This document shows, in pieces, positions 1 to 10,461 of a stretch of DNA of 64,000 bases (its first letter is position 1; the number at the start of each line of letters is the position of its first letter). The notes beneath the pieces are model-generated. The model searched no databases, was not told the origin of the DNA, and was given only the letters and a program-made list of their open reading frames with translations. Origin of the DNA: Klebsormidium nitens (lineage: Eukaryota > Streptophyta > Klebsormidiophyceae > Klebsormidiales > Klebsormidiaceae); NCBI GenBank assembly GCA_000708835.1, contig DF236977.1:284623-348622 (forward strand), given 5' to 3'. Made by a program: the position numbers and the translations under genes.

Positions 1-71
1 ACAGCAACAACTATGTCACAGAGCGGCGCATGACACTTCTAAAAGCTCTGGAGCAGGGAGTTTGCAACGCT

Positions 72-1832
72 CTAAAGAGGTAGCCAGCTCACATCCTGAT
101 GCGCAAACCCAAAATCCCTCGCTTTCCGCTTGGGCGGATCCTCCGAGGACACCCGCTCCCTCCCCCCAAACCGCCCTGGCTCCTGCCAGTGCTTATTGCC
201 CAGTCTCTCATGTTTCCACTCCATCGGCCCTGCTCCCATCACTGGCCCCTCGGCCCGTGTGCCTCCCCGCAGGCGGTCCCCTTTCTTGTCCCCCACCCGC
301 TCAGCGCCGCCCTGCTGCCCTGCAGCATCACTGTTCTCCCATCTATCCCCCTTTTCTTTTTCTACAGCCTCCTCCTGACTCTCTCCTCTGCTTCTCGGTG
401 CGCTCGGAGACTCCGCAGTGGCTCCTTCCTTCGGGGCATGCTCGTCCGCCTCCCCTCCCGACTCCTTTCTTCTTCCCTCGAAAACCTCATCTATATCTTC
501 CTGAGCCTGCCTTGGCCCCTCAGTGGGGTCTGGCGCACCGCCACTCCCAGGAATGCTCTGGCCATCCTCATGGCCCCCTCCCTCCACTGCCTCCTCCCCA
601 CCCCCTTCTGGATCCGCTTCCTGCTCACTACTTGGACTGACCCCTTCCCTGTTCTCCCTGCCCCGCTCGCCGGCCCCCTCCTTGCCAGAGGGCGCCTCTG
701 CTGAGGCTGTCACTTCAAGTGGCTTTCCCAACGCACGTTCCTCCTTCTCATCAGAACGACCCTGGCGTGTGTAATCGCTGTCAGCAGCGTTTTCGGCCCT
801 CCCCCCCCCAGCAGCGTCTTCCGCCTCCCCCCTAGGAGCAATCCTCATCTTGTCTACGTTGTCCTCCGCCTCAGGCAGTTTCTCTAGGTCAATCCCGAAG
901 AATGGCCTAAGCCTCCTGGTTTGCAAGCCCCCAGACGGAGCCACCTCTACTCTCTCCTCCACTAATCTGGCAATTCCTGCTTGCGGAACCAATACCACAC
1001 TTGGCAGTTCCGGCTCCCCCTGCTGTGCCCCTTGGGGGCACCTGAGCCGCTCATTCGACCATTCTGGGTGGGCTCTACTCTTCCTACCAGCGCCTGGCGC
1101 ACCCGGGCGACGGGCACCACCCTGTGGCGGAAGTGCCCTGAGGAGGTGCGCTGCGGCACCGCCAGGCTCTGCTGCCGCAAGTAGCACAAGAAGAGCGGGG
1201 TCCGGCCAAGACCCAGGGGGCGTGCTCTGTAGCAGCTGGCAGGCAATCTGCCACCCTGGGTGATTGACCACCGCGTCAGGGACCTGGGAAGGGGCCCTTG
1301 CAGGGGGGAAGAGTGCGGCGGTCTGAGGTGGGGGCTGGTCCTGGGGGGCTGGAGCTAGGGGGCCCTGACTGGCAGCCTGGTGCAGTGTAAAGCCAAGCGA
1401 TTCAGGGTGTGGTGGTGGTGCGCTTGGTCTTGCCTGGCCTGCACTTCTGGGAGCCCCCAAGTGCAGGCCCTGCACCTGGTTCGCCAGGTGCTGCTCTGTG
1501 TAAGCGGCGTGTGCCCTGACAACACCTTCTGGCGTCTGGAGGCTTTCCACATGCCCTTGTCTTGAAGGCTGCCCCTCCGCTGCTTGCTCAGTGGAGGGGC
1601 CCCTAGGGCCGCTCTCCTCCGTGTTGGACCCAGTAGGTGAACTGGGGGCCTGGTCTTTGCCCAGCTCGGAGTCTGGGCTCTTGCGCCTTCCTGCGGCCTT
1701 CTCCGCTTCGCTTTCCAGAGATTCCTTAACGTCATCTTCCTGCAAATCCTGGGAGCCACGGTCGCATTGCGGCACGCCATGGTCTCCATGAACCGCCGCC
1801 GCGGTTTGCCCAGAGCCAGCTTGCGGCTTCAT
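72..1832 (-). CDS. acidic low-complexity protein of unknown function (586 aa)
   Basis: One uninterrupted reading frame with ATG at 1832-1830 and a stop at 72. I do not recognise a family. The N-terminal third is rich in Pro, Gly, Ala and Gln. The middle, near residues 195-330, is the most ordered-looking part, with a Leu/Ala-rich stretch followed by PFFGIDLEKLP. The last 250 residues are dominated by Glu, Gly, Lys and Ser and look disordered. The same frame stays open upstream of a TAA at 1842-1844 as far as about 2117, but without an ATG there, and the GTAAGC at that point has no phase-compatible acceptor that I could find. The true start, and possibly more exons beyond the left edge of the window, are therefore uncertain. 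It lies downstream of, and on the same strand as, the E2-TPR gene. Confidence 0.4.
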   Translation of the reverse strand: MKPQAGSGQTAAAVHGDHGVPQCDRGSQDLQEDDVKESLESEAEKAAGRRKSPDSELGKDQAPSSPTGSNTEESGPRGPSTEQAAEGQPSRQGHVESLQTPEGVVRAHAAYTEQHLANQVQGLHLGAPRSAGQARPSAPPPHPESLGFTLHQAASQGPLAPAPQDQPPPQTAALFPPARAPSQVPDAVVNHPGWQIACQLLQSTPPGSWPDPALLVLLAAAEPGGAAAHLLRALPPQGGARRPGAPGAGRKSRAHPEWSNERLRCPQGAQQGEPELPSVVLVPQAGIARLVEERVEVAPSGGLQTRRLRPFFGIDLEKLPEAEDNVDKMRIAPRGEAEDAAGGGRAENAADSDYTRQGRSDEKEERALGKPLEVTASAEAPSGKEGAGERGRENREGVSPSSEQEADPEGGGEEAVEGGGHEDGQSIPGSGGAPDPTEGPRQAQEDIDEVFEGRRKESGGEADEHAPKEGATAESPSAPRSRGESQEEAVEKEKGDRWENSDAAGQQGGAERVGDKKGDRLRGGTRAEGPVMGAGPMEWKHERLGNKHWQEPGRFGGRERVSSEDPPKRKARDFGFAHQDVSWLPL

Positions 1833-1844
1833 GCAGGCTGCTTA

Positions 1845-3436
1845 CTTGACGTCCGAGTTGCAGCATGTTTCTATGTCAAGGGTAAGCAAAGTAGTGACGT
1901 TGAACGAGCTTTCGTCGAGCCGAGAAAAGCCTGGCCCCTCCGCTTCTTCCTCCTGCCTGCGCAGGGCTACAAAAGCCTGAACCAGTTGTGTGGGAGAGAA
2001 CTTCTTTGACAATTCTGTTGAGTGGAAGTCTTGTTCTCGAGCATCCAAACGTGGCGCAAAGGTGCGAAGCGACGACAGTCCTGACAGGCTCACTGCCAAG
2101 CTAGGGGCAAGCCGCAAGCTGCAAGACAGAATCAGAAGATCGGATACTCCACCCCCACATGTGAGCCGGAGCTGGCCGCCTTGCTACCGTCATGAGTGCA
2201 TGCACTCATTCTGTCTGTTTTCAGTCGCGTGCTCCGTTTGCGAACGGTCCTGAATATCGTCAGTGGGCGGTGCTGAGCTGGCTGAGTTGCATGGCAACTT
2301 CCGCTCTCTTTTGCGACATTGGACGGTGGACGTCTTTGCCATGTGGCGTATTGCATGTGGCCGCGTCATATGTCAACTCGAGAACTGCTTCTTGAAAGCT
2401 CTAAAGACTTCACGTGATAACTTCAAGACCGTTCGCTCATGATTGGAGATCATTAATATCGTTCGAACAGCACTGGAAATGACGCCACGCATGATTGAGC
2501 GGGCTTGCCCGAGCTCCACGTAGCAAGTTATAGGTTTGTACTCGATCGACTTTCAAGACCGCGAATCGATTTTGATCGATCTGAGCGCCGATCGGCATTC
2601 GACTTGGGCAGGCCCGAGCTGACAGCTAGACTCGCAGCCTGAGGGCCTAGCTGAGCAGCATGAGCCGCCCCTAAGACACCTATGGCTTCAGCAGGGCTCG
2701 TCAATGGCGGCCGTCGGGTAGGGGTCAACGGGTATCTTGTGACTCTGGTCCGATGCACCAACTACCTACCAGCTGCTCGTGGTAGTAGGCGTGTGTAGAA
2801 GCGACATGAGCATCAAACCGATTAAGTATGAAAAGCATAAGAACGTAGCATGTGACATGCGAAGGTTGAAGAGAATTACCATCATTGAGTAGCATTATAG
2901 ATCGCTTTGAATCAATTCAAGTGTCAACAAGAGAGCAAGAGGGGCGGCACATAATCTGAGAGCTCAACCAGAGGAAACGAGTTGTAGATTGTTAGCCTTA
3001 AATTAGCTCGCAATGCCAAGAAGAGCTCCACCAGTGACGAGGGGGCCCGAGCAGGGTGTTACTTCGAATCAGAAATTTGCTCACTAGTTTACAATATATC
3101 ACCCCTTTTGCCGGTGCATCAGATCTTGAAGGTGGGCTCAGATGTATTACTTGATTGACAAATCAGAGATGCATACGTGAACCCAGTTCTGTTAATTGGA
3201 ACTATAGTATGCGTTCTTTTGCAGTGTAAAAGAACGCAAGGTTTTCGTTCGTGCGTTGATGCACATCCCATATGCATTAAGCCGGTATTAACACAAGAAG
3301 TGCGGGTACAAAAAATGGACAACAACGCCATGTACGGAGCGAAGTGGTGCAGCATCCAACGCGTTCTTTGGGATCGAACCGCAAAAGAAAAGTTGCAATA
3401 AGCAAAAGTTTGACGCAAAACATCTGGATTTCGGCG
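1845..3436. other. intergenic spacer with no supported gene
   Basis: Spacer between the unknown acidic gene and the 3' end of the E2-TPR gene. Base composition is clearly lower in GC than in the flanking exons. The open frames here are short and show no family motif. Part of 1845-2117 could be 5' UTR or an unrecognised exon of the acidic gene. Confidence 0.5.
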
Positions 3437-6355
3437 TCACGCCGAAACACGAAGTTTATGCAGAAGTTGTTGCAGATGCTCGTCCTCCGGGTTGACAAGG
3501 AGCAAAGCAGCATAATCCGCAGCTGCTGCTTCCGGCTTTCCAATGAGCACCAAGCTGTCTGCTCTTTGGCGGCAAGCTTTTGTGCACGAAGAATCAAGCT
3601 CGAGCGCCATGGTGCACGCCTGGACAGCTGGTTCATGCCTGCAAGCCGGATAGGAAAGTTAGGGGGAGGGAGTTCACGGACGAGTTTTTAACCGATACGC
3701 GCAGGACCTCAGGTTCCAACATGAAACCCATGAATGCACAAGGTTGCAAAATGTGTTGGTTGCTGCTTCTTCGGGTACATTCGCTAGATAAGATTGAAAA
3801 GATTGTATCCAATAGAGGCAGTCAATTTCTAAGATCCTAAGTGGCCTCGAAGAGCAAAAGAGTCTCTTGTAACATTGCATGCGAGACTGCGGCTGCACAG
3901 TCCTTTTAATATCGATGCACAATCCTTTTAACATCGACAGGCTGTGGTAGCGGCCCACCTTCCGAGTGCTGCAAGCGCCATGCCCTTGTTGCAGTGCAGA
4001 GTCGCACACTCGTTAAGCACTCTGAGCCCGCTCTCATACGCTCGCAACGCCCCAGCAAAGTTGCGCTTCCGGTACAGCTCGTTTCCCCGCGCGCGGTGGC
4101 GGGCCCCCAGCTTCAGCCGCGCTAGCTCCTCGACAATGCCATCCACCTCTGGCAGCTCGGTACGCCCCGCATCCCCAGCGGCTTGGCCTGTTCCCACACA
4201 CTCTGCGGCCTGCTCGAGGCTCACCTCTGCCGCGTCGAGCTCACCCAAGACCACCTGGGCGCGGGCCTGCAGCAAGCAGACAAAGAGAGGACCAGCTCAC
4301 AATCCGTCGGGCAACTTCTCCAAAGGTTGTCGTATAGAAACCAAGTAGAGTGCAAGGTCTGGCAGATAAGTAGGACCAGAATTCGACGACTGCAACTGCC
4401 CGAACTTTGAGAAAATGACAACCGAGTTCAACGTGCTCAATATCCTGTCAATGGAAGTCTGATCGTTTTCGTCTTGTTGTTCTCAGGATTTGGCTACTGG
4501 AGTGTGTTTCACACTCGTCCATGGAAGCATCCCTAGTAGCTGCCAGGCCTGTAGTGACATACAAAGGCTTTTAGGTCAACAAAAAGCTCCTCCATATGCA
4601 AAGTGGCAGCTCCAGGAAGAAATTCGGAAAACCGACAGTTTGCTAACTCTTCTCACTCTTCGAAGCAACGCGTCAGCCTGGCAAGAGCCCGACCGACTCA
4701 GTAGCTCGACTGGTGGCCCCGCGCCTCCGGGCCCCCGTTCCACTTGCTGTACCGACTCCCGCTCACCGCTAGAGGCCCTCCCTGGCTGTGGTAGTCTGCC
4801 GTTTGTTGATGACTCTGCCTGCTCGGCCCGAGTTGTGCTCGTTGATCGGACGTCCTCCTGATCAGACTGAACTTGAGCGCTCCCAAGTCCCTCCCGCTGC
4901 TGAGCCTCTACAGGCTCTGCCGTACTGTCACCTCTTTGATCTACCTCTGGCTCTTCCCCTCTCCCTTCCGTTGATCCCGGGCCTGTTGCTACAGTCACAC
5001 CCTTGTGCTGACCGGCCTTCTGCCTCTTCTGCGCCTCTGCAGCCAACGTCAACAGATCCGGGAAAAGGTTGCGCAGCACGGGCCGTTCCTGGATGTACTG
5101 CAGAGACGAGGCAGCGATCTGGTGCTTTTCGACCTCCTGCACAATAAAACACGCATAACCAAGCTGGTCAGGTAATCAAGGGTGAGGCTTCAGAGCATTT
5201 GTGAACATGTGGGGAATCCCATCGACCAGACTAAGGACTGTGGTGCGAGAAAGCACCATAACATCGCAACATCGTGTTTGCCCTGCTGTGCTCACAGTGA
5301 TATTACACTTTTGCTTCTTGTTGCTTGGAGGGCGAGTCTTACTGAGGTCTCAATGGAGCCCGTCGTCGCAGTGTCCTCCAACATAAAAGACAGCAGCCCG
5401 GTGCAAACTGTGCTCACGGACCACATTGGGTTCCACAGCTCTGCACAAAGACATGGGGGTTTGGCACCTTGCGCATGGACGAAGCGTAGGATGTGTTGGG
5501 GACGATGTGGGGCAAAGCAAAGAGAGCAAGTACCAGTGGATTTTGACTTTCAAAAGCAGCTCTTCTTGGAAGAGTAGGTTTGAAAGTGAGTAGGCATAAG
5601 GCCCCCGAATTTCGATAGCAAGACTTTTCAGTCCAAGTGCCTTAATAGCATGACGGCAGTGGGGCTGCAAATCACCTGGGTGGAAGTCAGACATGGAGAG
5701 GCAGAGACGTGTGCTGGTCTTGAACCTGCCCGTGGGGGTCACCACCGAGATGGCAGGTGGGGCAAACGGGTAGTCAGGCTCAAAGCGTAACTTTCCAATG
5801 TACCTGTGCAGACAAGCATGGAAAAGTTCCGACACTGTTTTTGGATGCTGAAGCCACCTTAGACTGCAATCAGGATTTGAAGGGGGCGCAGCTCCTGATG
5901 TTGATTCTGGACTCTGATTTGCTTGAGCAGCCCCCAATGGCCTCTGAGAGAGGAGATGAGATTGAGGTATGTGCTTCTTACCAGCCTCCGTCGTATGGGG
6001 TTTGCGGTGGCCCTTCGACAAGGAAGTGCCATGTCAGCATGTCGCTCTCATTTACCGCAATCTGAAGAATCAAGAGAGCACAAAAGAAGTAAGAACACAG
6101 GCCCTGATCACAAACACACAACAAAGCAGAAGCTGATGGCTTGCCACAATCAAACTTCATTTCATTGTTGCTCTGATCTTGCTGAGATCAGCTCGACCTA
6201 CCAAACTCCATCAGAAAGTGCAGTACAGATTCGATGAGTCAAATCAGCAATCAAAAAGAGGACTGCACCCGCACCGCTGGAATGTATGGCGGCGGCTCCT
6301 TCATAAATGCAGTCATCTCCTTCTTCAGGCGCACTAAACAGCCCTTTCTGGCCAT
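3437..6355 (-). CDS. UBC6/UBE2J-type ubiquitin-conjugating enzyme fused to C-terminal TPR repeats (460 aa)
   Basis: Seven exons join in phase: 6355-6269, 6061-5982, 5803-5676, 5440-5343, 5136-4657, 4266-3959 and 3638-3437. All six introns have GT-AG ends. Residues 1-165 form an E2 of the ER-associated UBC6/UBE2J class. The signature is TPTGRFKTSTRLCLSMSDFH, where the Cys of RLCLS is the catalytic cysteine of this class, followed by ELWNPMWSV and the helix ending RNLFPDLL. A disordered Glu/Gly/Gln linker follows to about residue 285. The remainder is TPR-like, with ARGNELYRKRNFAGALRAYE, LHCNKGMALAALGR and HEPAVQACTMALELD. UBE2J proteins normally end in a membrane tail anchor and work in ER-associated degradation. 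No hydrophobic tail is present here, so a soluble enzyme with a TPR partner-binding module is inferred. Two adjacent genes mis-joined is the alternative, but the linker exon carries both the end of the E2 fold and the first TPR helix. Confidence 0.8.
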
Positions 6356-7668
6356 TTTGAACTGTTGTTTTAGAACGCTAGCTTCGAGTCAGATCAGTGA
6401 TGCCAATCTGGGGGTCTGGCTCCGCTTTCTGCCCCTTCAATCGAGCCTTTACTGTCAGTTTGCTGGAAGTGGAACTTGGAAGATTGAAAGACGTTCTTTG
6501 TCTGAACATCTTCTCGGTAACCCGAACGACTTTATGTAACCCAAAGTCGCCCGGAGGCTGACTGAGAACTAGGGACAACAAACCGGTTGAAAAATTCGTC
6601 GAACAGGGTTCCAGCCATTTGGGCTGCACCAGCATTCGGTACTAAATGCTTGGCGCGGTCACCCCGAAGCTGTCTTTTGTCATCACCCGCAGTGAGGCTA
6701 GCAGTAAAGGCGCCGGCATCGGCCGGTGTCGCGCGAATTTAATTCAAGATCGAATGTCGCGCGCGGCCGCGTCGGCGGCGAACAACTAGCCGTGCGAGGA
6801 AAAAACAGAAGGCAGCTGGGGGCCTGACGAACGACCGTAACGCTAGTGCAGGCCCAAGAAGAGCTGGATGGAGGGCTACGACGCGAGTCCGATAGAGCAG
6901 GGAGTATGGGAAGCCGAAGGCGACTGGGCTGAGGCGAGCAGGTAAGTTGAAAGAATTTTGAAGTATACAAGGGTGGGCCAGGGTGGGAAGCGCAAAATTC
7001 TTCCTAAGCGGGCGCCATGGCGCCCTTCGAAAGCTCTTCCGAAAATGCACAGGACCACTGCGGGGTCTCATGCATTTTTGTGCCGAAAGTTCGGTAGTTC
7101 GCAACCGTCCGATTCGAGGTATCGTAATCGGACCAATCAAAAAGTTGTCCACTATCTCGGTGACTGAGGCCTGCGAAGACCTGCTCAAGAGTCTGCTGTT
7201 CTCAGAGGACCTCGACCTACGGCTAACCCAAATCCTTCCAGCACTTGTTCCTGTTCCCCTCTCACAAGCCAGGTTGAAAATGCCCATCGACGGCATTGCA
7301 TCGCCATTGGCCCACTGGCATTGAGGGCATCAATTGGCATTCGACCATTGTGAGTGCTCCAATTTCAAAGGAAGCAACCATGCTTCGTTATTGCATCGAC
7401 TCTTTGTGAGATGTCGGTCTCCGCAACGGCAGTGCGCCCATTCTTGTCCAGCACCCCCGATTGTCAAGTCAGCGCCTGCCGTCGCTGGGGATCCTTCATC
7501 GGCACCGTAATCTGTAAAACCCGCTGGAATCCACCACTTCCTTTACTGACTAGCTACATTCAATCGGGGCTGAACTTTCGGAGTGCTGCACCGCGAGCTG
7601 GTCCATTGACACAGCATCATCCGTGGGCCTGCAAAGTCCCATGCCAGCAGAGCAGGTTTATATGCAGC
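6356..7668. promoter_or_regulatory. head-to-head spacer between the E2-TPR and DUF3228 genes
   Basis: About 1.3 kb separate the two start codons, so both promoters and 5' UTRs must lie here. A short GC-rich patch with several CG dinucleotides occurs near 6748-6782. I see no convincing TATA box or further gene. Confidence 0.45.
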
Positions 7669-9701
7669 ATGGCCCTTGGAGAAAAGTCTGATGGAAGTGG
7701 TGGTGCAGACGTCAGCACGAGCGCCCCCCATGGGGACACATTCTTTCTGGACGACTTTGCCCAGAGGCAATGGGATGATCCAGATTACAGTGGCACACGC
7801 ATGAGGTAAGGCCCAGACACCGACTAGGTCAAATTTTGGTGGTGGTACACAGTGCGCGCAAGCCCGCGCAAGCGAGCAGAACATGCAATGGTATGGCTGA
7901 AAATCAATCTGCAGCAAAGACATAGCTAAAAGTCCTTGACTTCCTTCTGTCAACTTTATTGCTGATGTCTACTGGAAACAATGCCTTGAGTGCGTTAGTT
8001 CAATGCTCCATGTGCTACGTCCATCCTTTCTCTTGCGATTCTGACGCCCTCATTGCATACTTATCTGAGCAGATGCTGTGAAGATCTAAACGCCATTGGC
8101 TGGCTCATTGCAGTTCCAACAAAGCGGACTTTGTGCGCACGGTTGAAGAAGTATACGAGGACGGGGCCAAGCTGGTTGATGGCTATGCAGGTGAGCCCAG
8201 CAGGCACAGCAGGGGAGAGTCTGCACAACCAGCACTCATGTGGTCAGGAAATGCCATTTGGCCCTCCGAGAGAACTCTGGGTTAAGCGCACTGACAGTCT
8301 CTTTGATCGGCAGAACTGCTGATTTTGCGCCCTCAGGCTTCTCAAACACATACCTCTCGTTCCAGATTTCTGCAAGCACCTCTTCATTCCAAATTTTGTT
8401 GGGGCACATGCCGGGCACCTCCACATTGACAGGACCAACGAAGGCCTGCTTAGGTCGGGCTACAAAGCCCGGTCAGCCTCTGAGTTGCCTGTGAGTCTAC
8501 CCAGATTCGCAGCACCATGCGAAATTTTTATGTCATCTTCTTCCTCACTTTCATTCCTCGGTAGGTCTCTGTGCCCATTTGAAAGATTTTTACTCACCAT
8601 CCGATTCCGGAAATGCACAGTTGCAGTGACAGGGTGATCAGCCCCTCGTTCCTTTGACCTACTGTTCTGCCTTGTGTCCATGACCAGGTCCTCTCCAGAT
8701 GGTTCCCATCTGACCAGGTGAAAGGGCATGAGACAAAGGTGAGCCCAGACCCCTTCATGTACTATCGGACCACATATCCCAGAGGTCCAAGCAACCTGCT
8801 TCTGGGGCGCTTTGTTTAGAACAGTATCTGCAACAGATTCTCGAACGGTTTCCTGTTTCCAGCAACCACAGCTTTGCCCTACTGCACTTGACTTTTTTTT
8901 TCCCTTTGTTCCTTCAGATGCTCGACATTATTCTCTACTCGCGCAGCCAGCTGCTGCTCGAGCAGAAGGCCACCGCCGCTAGGAAGGGCCTCAAAGAGAA
9001 GGACCTGCCCCCGCTGCCAGATGCTCCCTGGGGAATCATCTCCATCAAGGTCAGCCACCCATGCGACTGAATGAAAGCGGGGACAGTACGAAAACTGTAG
9101 CCATACGCTAAATTGCGTGACTTGCATCCGTGTACCTTCACAGTCATCTCCTCCTTCTAAGTGAAGGCTCCGCAGTGGGTCCCACTATTATCAATCAGCA
9201 GGTTTCCGTTTCGATCTTAGACATGCTTGGCTTTTGCTCTTAGGCTTCGATTGGCTGAAGGGCAACTTACGAGGCAACTTACGAGCAATTACAATACTTG
9301 TTCCGCACACTCTCAGTTTGTCAACCCTAGTAGGATTTAATTGGCTCCGATAGGGGCCTGGGAAGCACACTTATAAGGTCGGTATCGATCATCAATGTGG
9401 CGCCTTGGTTGACTCAGTCTAAGGAGATCTCTCAATGCACATGACTTGCAGTAAGACGCTTACTCCATACACTGCATAACTTTGGGCACTGAACCTAATA
9501 TGTGAGAAAGGTTGTGTTGATCGAACATGTCCGGCTCTCTACACGCAGGCTCAGGACGAAGACTTCGAGCTGCCCATGTCGCCCATCACAATCATGCGCA
9601 ACGCGCTGGGGGCTGAAGAGGGGGGCAGCGGCGTACCGTTGGATCGTGAGGCTTACCTTGCATCGGTCAAGTACTGGGATCAGCATGCGATGATTCAATA
9701 A
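7669..9701 (+). CDS. DUF3228 family protein (224 aa)
   Basis: Six exons join in phase: 7669-7805, 8114-8190, 8366-8490, 8688-8738, 8918-9049 and 9549-9701. Every junction is GT-AG. The product carries the family's recognisable blocks in order: TFFLDDFAQRQWDDPDYSGT near the N-terminus, FCKHLFIPNFVGAHAG in the middle, SRWFPSD, then LDIILYSRSQ, WGIISIK and finally ELPMSPITIMRNALG with GGSGVPLDREAY. The length is close to that of the small, mostly bacterial DUF3228 proteins, so the model looks complete. I see no transit peptide or membrane segment. No biochemical role is established for the family and none is assigned here. The ATG at 7669 begins a short Ser/Gly-rich leader before the conserved part. 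Confidence 0.9.
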
Positions 9702-10461
9702 TGGTATGCAAAGACGACAGATCCGACATGATCTACATCTGACATTTTAGACTGGATTTGACGCTTCAAGACTTAACTGCACCGGGTGGATGTGTGAATC
9801 ACGGAAAGCATCCACATCAAGCCTAGAGTAATTTGCATGTGTTCCAATTACGAGCAGACGGATTGATGGACCATTGTCATTCCGGGGGCCATTGTGGGTT
9901 GAGAATCAAGTGCATAGTTTGCAATTTGCAACGCTCTGGCCCAGTCATCAATCATGATTGACCTAGCTCGTGACATGGGTCGGATTATCTGAGGCCGAGT
10001 GTTATATCAAAGAAATAAGCATATGTACGATAAGAGTCAGTGCATGTATGTACACCGTGTACGTACCCTACAACATGCCGCCGCGTGGGTGTGCACGTAA
10101 TCTAAGCCTGCTTGCAAACGATCAGGCTGTAAAACGGACTGCACATGCATGACACCTCGAGATTTTGGATGGCGCCTGCCCATACAATGGTATACTGCCG
10201 CAAATGTAACAATTAGGCGCGACTGCATCAGGGTGCCATGGCAGGTATAGCATGATGCTTTAATTTGGCGCAGTGCGAGGGTCTGCATGTATCTAGGTCC
10301 AGGCCACCAGCAGGTGCAGCCCATCATCATACGACAAAAGCGTGCCATTTATGAAAGCGCCACATGCTTGTATGTAGAACTTGCCCTGATGAAAACCACC
10401 CTGCATGCTCAGCCAAACAGCAGAACTGCATAGATCGCTTTGCAGCACGTTTTTGGTCGTG
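9702..10461. other. convergent 3' spacer, no gene seen
   Basis: Spacer between the 3' ends of the DUF3228 gene and the thylakoid-lumen gene. It is AT-richer and has no open frame with a family motif. It may hold a short last exon of the lumen gene if the possible donor at 10560 is used. Confidence 0.4.

Noticed and set aside
62-704. Two plus-strand open frames of about 190-200 codons
   Set aside because: They are Pro/Ser/Leu-rich mirror images of the acidic minus-strand frame and show no domain.
1842-2117. Minus-strand frame in the same phase as the acidic protein, upstream of its ATG
   Set aside because: It starts with a non-ATG codon and ends in TAA; the GTAAGC there gives a phase that I could not match to any acceptor in the long frame.
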